This document shows, one piece after another, positions 26,663 to 36,035 of a stretch of 64,000 bases of DNA. This DNA comes from Bacteroides sp. (GTDB lineage: Bacteria; Bacteroidota; Bacteroidia; Bacteroidales; Bacteroidaceae), in contig JAJQDI010000018.1 in the NCBI GenBank assembly GCA_021202275.1, positions 202,516-266,515 on the forward strand, read 5' to 3'. The translations under genes were made by a program, and so were the position numbers. A model generated the notes under the pieces. It was not told the origin of the DNA. It did not search any database and saw only the letters and a list, made by a program, of their open reading frames with translations. Position 1 is the first letter of the stretch, and each line of letters starts with the position of its first letter.

Positions 26663-26975
26663 ATGGAAAGAAAACATATTCTAATAGAACATCTCACAAT
26701 TGAAGAATTGAAAAGACCTCATAGGCAAGGTAGTAGAATCAAAACTAATCGAGTTCTTATCTGCAAGTACTGGAAGTGAATCGAGAAAGAAACATATCGA
26801 TCCAAGAAAAGAAGTACTGAATACTGAGGAAACAGCAAAATTAATCGGCGTGTCCAAGACTTATCTATATAAACTTACATACCTCAAAGAGATACCACAT
26901 TACAAGCCCAGAGGAAAAATCCTTTATTTCAATCGCTCTGACCTTGAAAACTGGGTGCTGCAGAATAGAATATAG
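26663..26975 (+). pseudogene. Excisionase-like HTH protein, frameshifted
   Basis: From ATG 26663 the frame reads MERKHILIEHLTIEELK and then drifts and stops. Dropping one A from the A4 run at 26711-26714 continues into DLIGKVVESKLIEFLSAS, and then an HTH_17/MerR-like excisionase domain: LNTEETAKLIGVSKTYLYKL ... IPHYKPRGKILYFNRSDLEN, ending at TAG 26973-26975. The restored product is about 103 residues. Such proteins accompany mobile elements in Bacteroidales. No integrase is present in the window. Confidence 0.7.
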
Positions 26976-27322
26976 AATAAAGACAGGAGATGAGATCGAA
27001 GCAGAGGCTATGGAATATTGTCTAAAGAAAGATTATCGAAGAAATAAGCGGGGCTGATCTCACTTTATTTTATATAACAGGATTTACATAAATTGTAACT
27101 CTTTTATATTTAAAAGTAAAGCTAATCTCAATTTCCAACGTTATTTTATAATTAGAAATCCATTTATTTTAAAAAATAGGATTATTTTAAAATTATAATG
27201 TTACTATTTTAATCTTATGCTCAAATTTTAAATAACGAATTATTATTCTAATTTTGGAGTAAAATTTAAAATAAGAGATATATTTATTATTAATAATAGC
27301 TATTTTTTAAAATAAGACTTAT
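26976..27322. other. Very AT-rich spacer upstream of fic
   Basis: No gene. From about 27100 the sequence is dominated by A/T with repeated TTTTAAAA/TAAAATAAG motifs (27167-27175, 27186-27194, 27265-27275, 27305-27316) up to the Fic start. This may be a multi-site operator or just AT-rich transferred DNA. Confidence 0.5.
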
Positions 27323-28450
27323 ATGAAAAAGTTTGTGTCAGGAAAATATATAAATCAGGGTTATTATAAAAGTTTTGAACCTAATTCTATCAACAAACAG
27401 TGGATTGTTGATGATATGGAGACAATCACTCTATTAAGTAAGGCAGATAGAATGTTAGGACGGTTAGATATGTATTCGGAACATATTCCGAATATTGACT
27501 TATTTATAAGTATGCATATAGCTAAAGAAGCGACTCAATCCTCTAAAATTGAGGGAACACAAACAAACATGGAGGAGGTGTTTTTATCAAAAGAAGATGT
27601 ACCATTAGACAAAAGAGAGGATTGGGCAGAAGTACAAAACTATATCCATGCAATGAATGAAGCAATAAGAATGTTAGAAGACCTACCTTTTTCTTCGAGG
27701 TTAATCAGAAATACTCATAAAATTCTTTTAGAAGGAGCAAGGGGAGAACATAAACAACCTGGAGAATTTAGAAAAAGTCAAAATTGGATAGGTGGTTCAA
27801 ATATTAATGATGCTATTTTTGTTCCTCCTGTAGCAACTTCAATTCCAGAATTAATGAATGATATGGAAAAGTTCGTTCACAATGAAAGTTTGAACGTTCC
27901 TGAGCTTTTGAAAATAGCATTGATACACTACCAATTTGAGACAATACACCCATTTTTAGATGGAAATGGCAGAACAGGAAGATTGCTAATTACTTTATAT
28001 CTGGTCAGTAAGAATATTTTAAAACGTCCTATTTTATATTTATCAAACTATCTGGAAAAGCATAGAAACTCCTATTATAATAAACTTATGAAAGTTAGAA
28101 CCGGAAATGATATAAATAGTTGGTTTAAATTCTTTTTAAATGGTATTATTGAAACAGCTGAGAGTGGAGTCAAAACCTTTGAAGATATTTTGAATCTCCA
28201 AAAAAGTAATGAAGAAAAAATAAAAAAATTAGGTAGCCGTTCGGCTAATGCATTAAAATTGCTTACACACCTATATAAATTTCCTATTATAAATGCTAAT
28301 CAAGTGTCTGAATTAACAGGAATAAGCCCCGCCTCTGCTTATACTCTCATTCAAAACTTAGAAAAGATTCATATCTTATCTGAAATAACAGGAGGTAAAA
28401 GAAGCCGTGTATATATATTCCGAGAGTATATTAATATCTTTAATAAATAA
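27323..28450 (+). CDS. Fic family protein (putative AMP-transferase) with C-terminal winged HTH
   Basis: A 375-residue protein. Residues 1-90 form the Fic_N region with the inhibitory helix motif SSKIEG (73-78, the S/TxxxE(G/N) pattern), so this is a class II, self-inhibited Fic enzyme. The catalytic loop HPFLDGNGRTGR at 209-220 matches HPFx(D/E)GNGRxxR with all key residues. Residues about 300-365 form a winged helix (INANQVSELTGISPASAYTL) that may bind DNA. Fic enzymes transfer AMP, or other phosphate-containing groups, to protein hydroxyls. The AT-rich composition differs from the downstream genes and suggests transfer. No antitoxin partner is adjacent. Confidence 0.9.
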   Translation: MKKFVSGKYINQGYYKSFEPNSINKQWIVDDMETITLLSKADRMLGRLDMYSEHIPNIDLFISMHIAKEATQSSKIEGTQTNMEEVFLSKEDVPLDKREDWAEVQNYIHAMNEAIRMLEDLPFSSRLIRNTHKILLEGARGEHKQPGEFRKSQNWIGGSNINDAIFVPPVATSIPELMNDMEKFVHNESLNVPELLKIALIHYQFETIHPFLDGNGRTGRLLITLYLVSKNILKRPILYLSNYLEKHRNSYYNKLMKVRTGNDINSWFKFFLNGIIETAESGVKTFEDILNLQKSNEEKIKKLGSRSANALKLLTHLYKFPIINANQVSELTGISPASAYTLIQNLEKIHILSEITGGKRSRVYIFREYINIFNK

Positions 28451-28505
28451 GAGGATAATAGCCATCAAAATAATTCTTCCCCTGATTCTTCCTCTACTAT
28501 AAAAA

Positions 28506-28536
28506 GAGGCTGTATACCTTATTGATATACAGCCTC
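28506..28536 (-). terminator. Terminator of tRNA-Leu
   Basis: GAGGCTGTATA pairs perfectly with TATACAGCCTC around a 9-nt loop, and the minus strand continues TTTTTATAG, a normal intrinsic terminator 17 bp after the tRNA. It may also stop plus-strand transcripts from fic. Confidence 0.8.
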
Positions 28537-28552
28537 ATACAGGAAACAAATG

Positions 28553-28636
28553 TACTCGAAGGGGGACTTGAACCCCCACAGCCGCTATGGCCAAAGGATT
28601 TTAAGTCCTTCGTGTCTACCATTCCACCATTCGAGC
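28553..28636 (-). tRNA. tRNA-Leu (anticodon TAA)
   Basis: The minus strand folds as an 84-nt type II tRNA: acceptor GCTCGAA with TTCGAGT, anticodon stem AAGGA/TCCTT with loop CTTAAAA giving TAA, a long variable arm (GGCCATAGCGGCTGT region) and a T arm GGGGG-TTCAAGT-CCCCC. A73 is present and CCA is not encoded. Type II shape and anticodon agree with leucine. It borders the transferred-looking fic region, but no att repeat of the tRNA 3' end is seen. Confidence 0.92.
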
Positions 28637-29004
28637 ATCCTTTCCGGGAAGAGCGGAAGACGGTATCTGAACCGTCTGTCCGACTCTGTTATGGTTTAAA
28701 ACTTTTTTCAGAAAGTAAAGTGTTTCTGATCTGCCATCCGGATAAAGACGGCTACAGACCCACACTTACGGGTCGACTCTCTTGTCAAATCTGCTGCAAA
28801 GATATATTTGTTTTTTGTTCCTACAAAATATTTTTTTATTAAGTTCTGTTTTCCACCCTCCATAAGGATATTTATCGGGTAATTCCCCCTATTTGCCTCT
28901 ACCTGTAAGTATGGTACTGAGCAGTTTCCACTACATAACGTTCGTGGCTCTTTTGTATGACAAGAGAACGTTGTACCTGAGGGACAATGGACCCAGGCAT
29001 CTAC
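28637..29004. other. Intergenic region upstream of tRNA-Leu
   Basis: No gene. A minus-strand TATCTTTG box at 28797-28804 fits the -7 consensus and could start a tRNA precursor of about 250 nt. The leader contains hairpin-forming stretches (AGACGGT...ACCGTCT near 28667-28690 and GACCCACACTTACGGGTC near 28757-28775). Confidence 0.4.
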
Positions 29005-29982
29005 TTACTCCACATAATACGTATAGAAGAAGTTTTCGATATATCCGTCGTAGTCTTTGATCTCCTGTTGAATACAACCATTGGTGTCATACACGAAAGT
29101 GAAGAAAGAGGAAGTACCCGAATGATCCCATACATTGGAGGTGTGGCACAACGCGGATGGCTTACCAAACAATCCGGTCTCAGCCAGCCACCGGCTTATG
29201 CCTGCTCTTTCGGAATACACACAATGGGCACCCCCTACATTGGGAACGGTTCCATACGTGTGGAGTTTGAACTGCTCTACACCCTCTGTAAAACGGCTCC
29301 ACTTCATAATATTGCCGTTTTCTACTTCGATATTCGAATAGGGTTCGCCATCTCTTTCTACCTGTACCAGGTAACCCTCCTGGTAGGTGTATACATACTG
29401 ATTGGCTCCGTCGTCCATCGTAGCCGCATATCCCTCTTCGTTCAGGGTAATGGCATAGGTGTCCCTGCCCGTCACTTCGAGGGAAAGACCGGAGTAGGCA
29501 AACAACCATTCCCGGTCTATCTCGCCGTCGGCGGTCAATCTATATACGTGTGATACTTTTCCGTCGGTGTTATACTCATAATACCATGTGTCCCAATCGT
29601 CGGCAAAGGTGGCCACCCGATAGATGGTGACGTGAGAGGTGGTTGTAAACGAAATCTCGGCATAGGGGGAATCTTCGAAATAGAGGGAACCCGTTCGTTG
29701 CGCTTTCACCTGGAAGCTATAGGTCTTTTCGGGTTCCAGGTCAGTGAGTTGCAGTGTAGTTTCGCTGGTGGTCTGCTCCGGACCTCCATCTACGCTATAG
29801 ATATATGCGGTTGCGTTGGCTACCTCCGCCCAGGTAACGACAGCACTTGTTTCTTTTACCTCAGGCACCGTGACTACCGGCGTTTCCAGGATATTTGTGG
29901 ACGCGTGACTATCGAGATCGTCACAAGCAGCTACCCCAAACAGGGTAGCTGATAAGAATAGCAGATCAAGTCTTGTTTTCAT
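29005..29982 (-). CDS. Lipoprotein with fibronectin type III domain
   Basis: A 325-residue lipoprotein; the signal peptide ends FGVAACDDLDSH, with the lipidated Cys at 20. Residues about 35-115 form a fibronectin type III-like domain (ETPVVTVPEVKETSAVVTWA, LTDLEPEKTYSFQVKAQ). The remaining 210 residues contain repeated strand pairs with YEYNTDGKVSHVYRL, FAYSGLSLEV and YTYQEGYLVQVERDG, like the YD/DUF4595-type repeats of Bacteroidales surface lipoproteins. The gene lies downstream of the ribose-type operon, separated by 322 bp with a palindromic element, so it may or may not be co-transcribed. Function unknown. Confidence 0.75.
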   Translation of the reverse strand: MKTRLDLLFLSATLFGVAACDDLDSHASTNILETPVVTVPEVKETSAVVTWAEVANATAYIYSVDGGPEQTTSETTLQLTDLEPEKTYSFQVKAQRTGSLYFEDSPYAEISFTTTSHVTIYRVATFADDWDTWYYEYNTDGKVSHVYRLTADGEIDREWLFAYSGLSLEVTGRDTYAITLNEEGYAATMDDGANQYVYTYQEGYLVQVERDGEPYSNIEVENGNIMKWSRFTEGVEQFKLHTYGTVPNVGGAHCVYSERAGISRWLAETGLFGKPSALCHTSNVWDHSGTSSFFTFVYDTNGCIQQEIKDYDGYIENFFYTYYVE

Positions 29983-30304
29983 AAGGTTGTTTGTATTTTA
30001 AATAGAAATTCATTATTCATTGTATATATACTACTCCGGTATCCTGTAGAGACGCACGGCGTGCGTCTCAGTAAACCGAATGGGAAGGCGTCATATCCTC
30101 TTTTTGTTGGAACTGCACCGCGGAGACGCACAACATGTGGGTTGGACCTGCACCGCGGAGACGCACGCCGTGCGTCTCTACAGGTAATCCCTTTCTTTGT
30201 AGAAGAAGTAATAGATACGTATATTGTAGTTATATATAATAATCGCATCCCTACAACCTACTGGAATATGACACCTACAAGTCATCCGGGGCATTTCATC
30301 GAGA
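29983..30304. other. Spacer with palindromic element
   Basis: The gap between the sugar permease and the lipoprotein is occupied mainly by palindromic element copy C (30043-30184). No gene is visible. Confidence 0.55.
30043..30184. repeat. GACGCACG palindromic element, copy C
   Basis: The left arm (30043-30069) and right arm (30155-30184) are inverted copies of the CCTGTAGAGACGCACGGCGT repeat. The interior carries a partial duplicate of the right arm: TTGGAACTGCACCGCGGAGA at 30104-30123 and a close copy at 30142-30161. This shows local duplication inside the element. Confidence 0.75.
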
Positions 30305-31312
30305 TTAATTGCCCGCTACAACTATCAGACCAAGTCCGACGATAAAGAAAAGGAACATCAACAGGAGCAAACGATCTACCGCGCGGCTGGAACCTTTAAA
30401 TTCTTTCCAGATAAATACCCCCCAGATGGCAGCTATCATAGGTGCCCCCTGCCCCAACGCGTAAGAAACTGCCGGACCGGCTTGTCCGGAGGCAATGTAA
30501 CTGAAGGCCGACCCCAGCCCCCAGATAGCGCCTCCCAGCATTCCACAGAGATGGGTGCTGAGATTCCCTTTGAAATAGGCACTGTACTTCACTTTTTCTC
30601 CGACGAAAGGATAGTTCATCACCAGTGTATTGAATACAAAGTTACTTACCAATACGCCTAACGAGAAGATGAAGATAGCTGTGTAGGGAGTCATCATTCC
30701 CGCCGCGGGTGTCACAAAGTTTTCCACATCCATCCCTTTTACAACAAACCGATAGAAAAACGACATCAGTACACCGGCGATCAGGGCGATCAAGATCCCT
30801 TTCTGGTTGTTCTTTTTCCCTTCACCCACCTTTTGCATCTTACCGGAAGCGATGCCGTTGCAGACAATAGCCACTACCACCAGCACTACACCTGCGAAAA
30901 GCAGCCACGGATTGCCCGAGGGAAGTCCCATGTAATTGATGATCACCCCCAAGACCAGCGCTATACCTACCCCTAAGGGGAAAGCGACCGACATGCCTGC
31001 CAGAGAGATGGAGGCAGAAAGAAGGATGTTGGAGGCATTAAAGATGACACCTCCCAATACTACCCAGCCCACACTTTCGCGTGAGACCTGGCTGAGATCT
31101 TCGACAAACGAACGTCCCGAGTCGCCCATACTGCCCATGGTAAAGCCCAGGAACAGGGTAAACAAGACCATACCGATGACGTAATCCCAATAGAAAAGTT
31201 CGTAACGCCAATTTTTGGAAACCAGCTTCTGGGTATTGCCCCACGATCCCCAGCAAATCATCGTGATCAGACAGAATATCACTGCCAATACATAACTGTC
31301 AACTATAAACAT
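30305..31312 (-). CDS. GRP-family sugar permease, likely ribose
   Basis: A 335-residue integral membrane protein with about ten helices in two five-helix halves. The first helix carries the family pattern ICWGSWGNTQKL. Other matches are SLAGMSVAFPLGVGIALVLG and YALGQGAPMIAAIWGVFIWKE. This is the glucose/ribose porter (Sugar_transport/RhaT-like) family, which drives sugar uptake with protons across the inner membrane. It is the last gene of the tight operon that begins with ribokinase (16 bp after the esterase), so ribose or a ribonucleoside is the expected substrate. The role matches RusT of Bacteroides ribose-utilization loci by position and family; this is inference from context. Confidence 0.85.
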   Translation of the reverse strand: MFIVDSYVLAVIFCLITMICWGSWGNTQKLVSKNWRYELFYWDYVIGMVLFTLFLGFTMGSMGDSGRSFVEDLSQVSRESVGWVVLGGVIFNASNILLSASISLAGMSVAFPLGVGIALVLGVIINYMGLPSGNPWLLFAGVVLVVVAIVCNGIASGKMQKVGEGKKNNQKGILIALIAGVLMSFFYRFVVKGMDVENFVTPAAGMMTPYTAIFIFSLGVLVSNFVFNTLVMNYPFVGEKVKYSAYFKGNLSTHLCGMLGGAIWGLGSAFSYIASGQAGPAVSYALGQGAPMIAAIWGVFIWKEFKGSSRAVDRLLLLMFLFFIVGLGLIVVAGN

Positions 31313-31328
31313 ACGATCAGATTTTTAA

Positions 31329-32861
31329 TTAATAATGGATTCTGTTAGTTAAGTAGTCAAGCCATTCTTCCCAGAAGAAGAGGCTATCCGTATCTGTGTG
31401 TGTTCTGGAACGGAATTTGGGATCCGCCCCGTACCGGCGCAATTCCAACCGCAACCGACTGCCAAAGCCATAGTTCGGACATCGCGGAGAGAGCTCGAAC
31501 CAACACCACGGATACCTGGAATGTGCCATCAGCCGCTGGGCTACATCGGCAGCGGCCGTTTCCGGATAGTCGGGATCTACCCATACGATGCCGGTAAACA
31601 GGTTACCGGTATCCAGCGTTTCTACCACTTCGCCCACCCGATTGCCTATACATACCAGCGCGCGCATACGTTGCGTACTGCGGATCTGCGGCGTTTGTGC
31701 TTCTACCTGGGCAACAGCCGTTTGCAAAGAGACGTTTCCGGGTATGAAACAAAGGATGGCCGGCCAGGTAGCGCACCGGTCTACCCGGCTGCGAAAACGT
31801 TTCTCCAATTCCATTTCCTTCTCCTGCTCCAGATTGCCCAGTACATAGATAACCGGGTATTTACGGTCTGTCCGATCGGAACCGACAGGCATATACAGAC
31901 GGACCTCACCGCTGTCTGTAGGTACGGTGCTGACGATAGCCGATGACACTTCCGGATGGCCGGCGACCGGTGTGCCGCTTTTCGGGAAATGCTGGTTGAG
32001 GAACCGGAACGCGTCGGGCATGGATGCGTTCCAGCAATAGAAATCGTGTCCACCCGAACGCACTTGCCAATGATGGGGTATCTGCTTACGCACGAGCAAC
32101 CGGTGCAGCTCGTCGTTGCTGGCAGCCAGTGTTTCTTCTTTATCGCCTACCTCTATGAACAGATGGAGATGGCTCCAATCCCGCGCCGATGAACGCAGAA
32201 AAATATGATAGGGCGAACGTTCCCGGTAATAGCGTGTCAGTCGTTGAGCGCCGGACTCGCCTGCTGCCCCGAAAATACGTCCCCATTGCCTGTCCCAGTC
32301 TTCTTGTGGCATCTCTTCCCGGTATTGCTCATCGGTACGGATAGAGGGGGCCAGCGCAATGACCGAGCCAAAGAGTGCTTTGTTGCGCGTGCCGACCGTG
32401 AGTGCGCCGAAGCCTCCCATGGAAAAGCCCGCTATGGCCCGGCCGGAGGCATGGTTCAGTGTTCTGTATGTATCATCTATATGAGGTACAAACTCGTGTA
32501 TGAAGAACGCTTCGTAGGGAAACGAGCCGTCAAAAGCATCGCTGTAGTAAGAGTTGTACCCATCGGGCATCACCATGATAAAAGGGGTGATGCCTTCTGT
32601 CTGTACCATCTTATCCATCAGCCGCGCCAGATTGCCATATTCCATCCAGGTAGACGCATCGCCTCCGATCCCATGAAAGAGATAAAGCACGGGGTACCGT
32701 GTGGAGGAAGTATCATAATCTCCGGGTAAAATAACAGCATAAGAGACGTGTTGCCCCAGCCGGTGGCTGTAGAAAGAAAGTCCTTCCTTTTCTACAGCCT
32801 GGCCGAAGACAGACGGCAACAAGCAGACAGACAACAAACCATATAGAATCAGCCTTTTCAT
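31329..32861 (-). CDS. Secreted esterase, CE1/esterase D-like
   Basis: A 510-residue secreted protein (signal MKRLILYGLLSVCLLPSVFG). Residues about 25-295 form an alpha/beta-hydrolase of the esterase D/CE1 type: YPVLYLFHGIGGDASTW (oxyanion loop), IAGFSMGGFGAL with the nucleophile Ser in GxSxG, and VRSGGHDFYCW with the catalytic His. Residues about 300-510 look like a second, degenerate esterase-like module (RKYPVIYVLGNLEQEKEMEL) without a clear GxSxG. It may deacylate ribosylated or glycan substrates in the periplasm or at the surface. It follows the third ADPRG gene by 10 bp and precedes the permease by 16 bp. Confidence 0.85.
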   Translation of the reverse strand: MKRLILYGLLSVCLLPSVFGQAVEKEGLSFYSHRLGQHVSYAVILPGDYDTSSTRYPVLYLFHGIGGDASTWMEYGNLARLMDKMVQTEGITPFIMVMPDGYNSYYSDAFDGSFPYEAFFIHEFVPHIDDTYRTLNHASGRAIAGFSMGGFGALTVGTRNKALFGSVIALAPSIRTDEQYREEMPQEDWDRQWGRIFGAAGESGAQRLTRYYRERSPYHIFLRSSARDWSHLHLFIEVGDKEETLAASNDELHRLLVRKQIPHHWQVRSGGHDFYCWNASMPDAFRFLNQHFPKSGTPVAGHPEVSSAIVSTVPTDSGEVRLYMPVGSDRTDRKYPVIYVLGNLEQEKEMELEKRFRSRVDRCATWPAILCFIPGNVSLQTAVAQVEAQTPQIRSTQRMRALVCIGNRVGEVVETLDTGNLFTGIVWVDPDYPETAAADVAQRLMAHSRYPWCWFELSPRCPNYGFGSRLRLELRRYGADPKFRSRTHTDTDSLFFWEEWLDYLTNRIHY

Positions 32862-32871
32862 CTTCTGTGGC

Positions 32872-34413
32872 TTAATAAGGGTGTATCGGTCTGGCGGGCT
32901 CGGAAGAGTAGACCACCAGGTCCTTGCATTGTACCGCGTAGTTCGGATCCGGGTTCACCCACCTGATCACCAGGGTATGAGGGCCTTCTTCCAGATCATA
33001 CGTATAAAAAATATCGTACTTACGCTTGATGTAGTCGAAGGGCATAACGATGTCTTCCACCTTTACACCGTCGATATACGCCTCCAGCCGGGCAATGTAA
33101 TCGCCGGCGTCTTTCACCTCTTGCCGGATCAGCCCCATCAGTACCACGCCTTTGCCTGTAAAGTCGAAACTTTTCTCTGTGCCCAGATCGTATTTGATCT
33201 CTCTTCTCTCGGAAGGGTAGAAACCTTCGAAGGAGATTTCAAGAGGTACTGTTTCGGGCTGCTGGATGGTAACGTAATAGGTGTCGCCCTCTACTTTTCC
33301 GCCGTAGGCCTGAAGCACATCGGACAGCAAATTCAGATTGATGCCGTATACCGAACGAAGCGAAATACTGGTATAAGGGAACTCTATATCCTCGCATCTT
33401 TCCAGGGCCGGTTTAAAGAAACCGGGTATGGCCTCGTAGCCATACATCACCCCCAGGATGCCTGCCACCGTTGCCGGATTGCAGTCGGAATCCTGGCCGC
33501 AACGGGTGGCTATATCCATGGTCTTAAAGAAATCGCCGTTGCCATACAACAGTCCGATCACGCAATAGGCGGCATTGATCGTGGCGTCGATATTAAACGC
33601 GTTGAAAACGCCTTCGGGACAGCCCACTTCGAACGCGTGCCGGTTCTCTATCTCCAGCCAGCATTTGCGCCAGTCGTCGGGATACTGTTTCCAAGACTTC
33701 ACTACATCCGCGATGCACCGGTGGAATTTACTTTGTTCGGGGATGGTCTTCAGGGCTTCGGTAACGACCAACGGCACATCGGTACTCACGTAGGCCAGAG
33801 CGTACATGGCAGCCACATACACACCGCCGTACCAGCCATCTCCATAATTCATGATGTGTCCGATCCGGTCGGAGAATATGGAGGCCGTATTTACCATCCC
33901 GGGACAGATCATACCGATGAAATCAGCCTCTATCTGAAAGTCGATATCGTCGGCATGAGGATTGTTCTTCCAATGGCCCGATTCCGGAGGCATGATGCCT
34001 TGTAAGATGTTGTAACGCGCAGCCTGGTTGGCATGCCACAATTTATAGTCGGCATGGGCAAAAGCCAGGGCGTAAGCGCTCGCAGGGGCATGGATACCCT
34101 CTTTCTGCATCACTTCGAGGAAAGTGAGGTCCATATAGACATCGTCATACAGTCCCGGATCTTCTCTGAAGATGTCTTTGCAATAATCATCGTACCAGAT
34201 AATAGGGGTCTGGTCGTGAATGGTAGCTCCTCTGTATTTGAACTCGGTAGGGCCGCCATAGGTGCAACCGATGGTTTGCCCGGCCCATCCGCCTTTGATC
34301 TTATCCAGCAAAACGTCTTTTTTCAGTTCAACGGTTTCCCCATACCGGATCTGTGCTCCCACCGAAACGGGAACGAATAAAAGCAGGGCTATATGCAATA
34401 AGGTGTGTTTCAT
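32872..34413 (-). CDS. Secreted ADP-ribosylglycohydrolase-fold protein, copy 3
   Basis: A 513-residue protein with signal peptide MKHTLLHIALLLFVPVSVGA. The ADPRG helical domain spans about 30-350: DKIKGGWAGQTIGCTYGGP, LYDDVYMDLTFLEV (metal-site Asp residues in place of the usual TDDT), HANQAARYNILQG, PHADDIDFQIEADFIG, and the C-terminal metal motif CGQDSDCNPATVAGILGVMY. Residues about 390-510 form a beta-sandwich ending with a ligand-like strand set (TLVIRWVNPDPNYAVQCKDL). ADPRG enzymes cleave ADP-ribosyl bonds; secreted Bacteroidota forms are thought to act on nucleosides or ribosides. It begins 2 bp after the stop of copy 2. Confidence 0.85.
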   Translation of the reverse strand: MKHTLLHIALLLFVPVSVGAQIRYGETVELKKDVLLDKIKGGWAGQTIGCTYGGPTEFKYRGATIHDQTPIIWYDDYCKDIFREDPGLYDDVYMDLTFLEVMQKEGIHAPASAYALAFAHADYKLWHANQAARYNILQGIMPPESGHWKNNPHADDIDFQIEADFIGMICPGMVNTASIFSDRIGHIMNYGDGWYGGVYVAAMYALAYVSTDVPLVVTEALKTIPEQSKFHRCIADVVKSWKQYPDDWRKCWLEIENRHAFEVGCPEGVFNAFNIDATINAAYCVIGLLYGNGDFFKTMDIATRCGQDSDCNPATVAGILGVMYGYEAIPGFFKPALERCEDIEFPYTSISLRSVYGINLNLLSDVLQAYGGKVEGDTYYVTIQQPETVPLEISFEGFYPSERREIKYDLGTEKSFDFTGKGVVLMGLIRQEVKDAGDYIARLEAYIDGVKVEDIVMPFDYIKRKYDIFYTYDLEEGPHTLVIRWVNPDPNYAVQCKDLVVYSSEPARPIHPY

Positions 34414-34415
34414 GG

Positions 34416-36022
34416 TTACTTGTTTATGTAAAACGTATCGTGATTTTTATTTTCCGAGTAATAGACAATATCATTGATGCGGATGACATAGTCCTTTTCC
34501 GGATTCAGCCACTTCAACTCGACCTGATGGCGGCCTTCGCTGAGCAAATATTTCCAAGCGGGTTCGAGCCTGCGATCGGCGTTGCGCATGGGCAATCGGG
34601 CCACATGGTCCAGCTTTTGGTCAATCCAGACCTCAACTATAGCAACGTACGGATCGTCGGGCTCGGCCAGCCCGAAGACTTCCGAACCGATATGACGGGT
34701 AGAGACCCGGTCTATGTAATCTAACGATATGTGTCTGGTGCAGCAGAGATTGCCCCAGATCACAAATCCGTTGCCGTTGAAATCGAAGGCATACGTATCG
34801 GTAAGGAAACAGTCTTTCCGCTCGCGGTAGAGCGGGAAGGTGTTCTCAAAATTCTGTTCGAAAGGAAGGACTTCCGGCGTGTGCAAGGGGATCTCCACAC
34901 CCCTATCGGTCACTTTGCCTCCTGCCTTCACGATCATCTGCTTAGCCTGTTCAAAGCTCATCAGATACGCTTTTGAGAGCGAGGTGTTGGTACCTTCAAA
35001 GTCCAGCTCTTCAATCTCCTTCAAGGGTTCCAGCCAGAAGCCGGGGATCTGACTGTAGCCATACATGACTCCCAGCACACCACCCACCGTAGAGGGATTA
35101 CAGTCCGAATCCTGACCGCATCGGGTGGCAATGTCCAGAGACTTCGTATAGTCGCCCCGCCATACAGCAGAGCCAGTGCCACAAAGGCCGAATTGAGTTT
35201 GGCGTCGATATTGAAGTTGAGAAATACGCCTTTGGGACAACCCACGTCGCAGTTCCACTTCTCTTGCAGGAAGTACCAACAATCTTTCCAGTTCTGCGGA
35301 TGCAAGGCATGGAACCGGATGACATCGTTGATACACTGAAAAAAAGTACTTTCAGGCGGTATCACGGACAGGGCTTTTTCAACAATCCCTTTGGGGTCTG
35401 TTTCACAGAAAGCTGTGCTGTACAAGGCTGCTACGAAGGCTCCGCCGTAAAAACCATCGCCACTGTTCATGATATGGCCTACCCGCGAGGCGATCTCCAT
35501 AGCCTGAGGCAGCATGCCCGGAGCCATCAGTCCGATAAAGTCGGCTTCGATCTGGAAATCGAGATCGTCGGCATGCGGGTTGTTCAGCCAATGTCCGGAC
35601 GCGGGAGGCAGGATCCCTTGCCTGATGTTGTAGCGCGCGGCCTGATTGGCATGCGCCAGGTGATAATCGGCGTAGGCGAAACGCTCAGCCAGTTCGAGTT
35701 GGGAACAATCCAGGCCTAATTCTTGGAACGCTTCCACAAAAGTGATATCGTTGTATATATCGTCGAACAGTCCGGGCTTTTTATCCCACCAGTACTTTAC
35801 GTATCCTTCGCCCCAGGAAATGGGCTGATAGTCCTGGATGTAGGTTCCTGAGAATTTAAATTCTGTAGGCGCGCCAAATACCACGCCAATGGTTTGTCCG
35901 GCCCAGCCGCCTTTGATCTTGTCGAGCAGATCGTTGTCCGACAATTTCAGGACAGAGGGTGACTGTGCCCGGACAACCAGACACAATAGAAGCAGCGAAA
36001 TGAGTAGAGTGAGCTTTTTCAT
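34416..36022 (-). pseudogene. Secreted ADP-ribosylglycohydrolase-fold protein, copy 2 (frameshifted)
   Basis: The gene starts at ATG 36022 (MKKLTLLISLLLLCLVVRAQ, clear signal peptide), 13 bp after the stop of copy 1. It follows the same layout as copy 3: IKGGWAGQTIGVVFGAPTEF, LFDDIYNDITFVEA, HANQAARYNIRQG, NPHADDLDFQIEADFIG. At about 35155, LLYGG should continue GDYTKSLDIATRCGQDSDCN, but a G4 run (CCCC on plus) replaces the expected G5, so the frame is lost; the correct frame is open downstream to the stop at 34416. As read, the protein loses the second metal motif and the C-terminal sandwich. Repairing one base would give about 535 residues. Confidence 0.85.
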
Positions 36023-36035
36023 AAACATCCTTTCT

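Noticed and set aside
28553..28636. Integration site at tRNA-Leu
   Set aside because: No repeat of the tRNA 3' end was seen near 24.9-28.5 kb and no integrase is present, so an attachment site cannot be supported.
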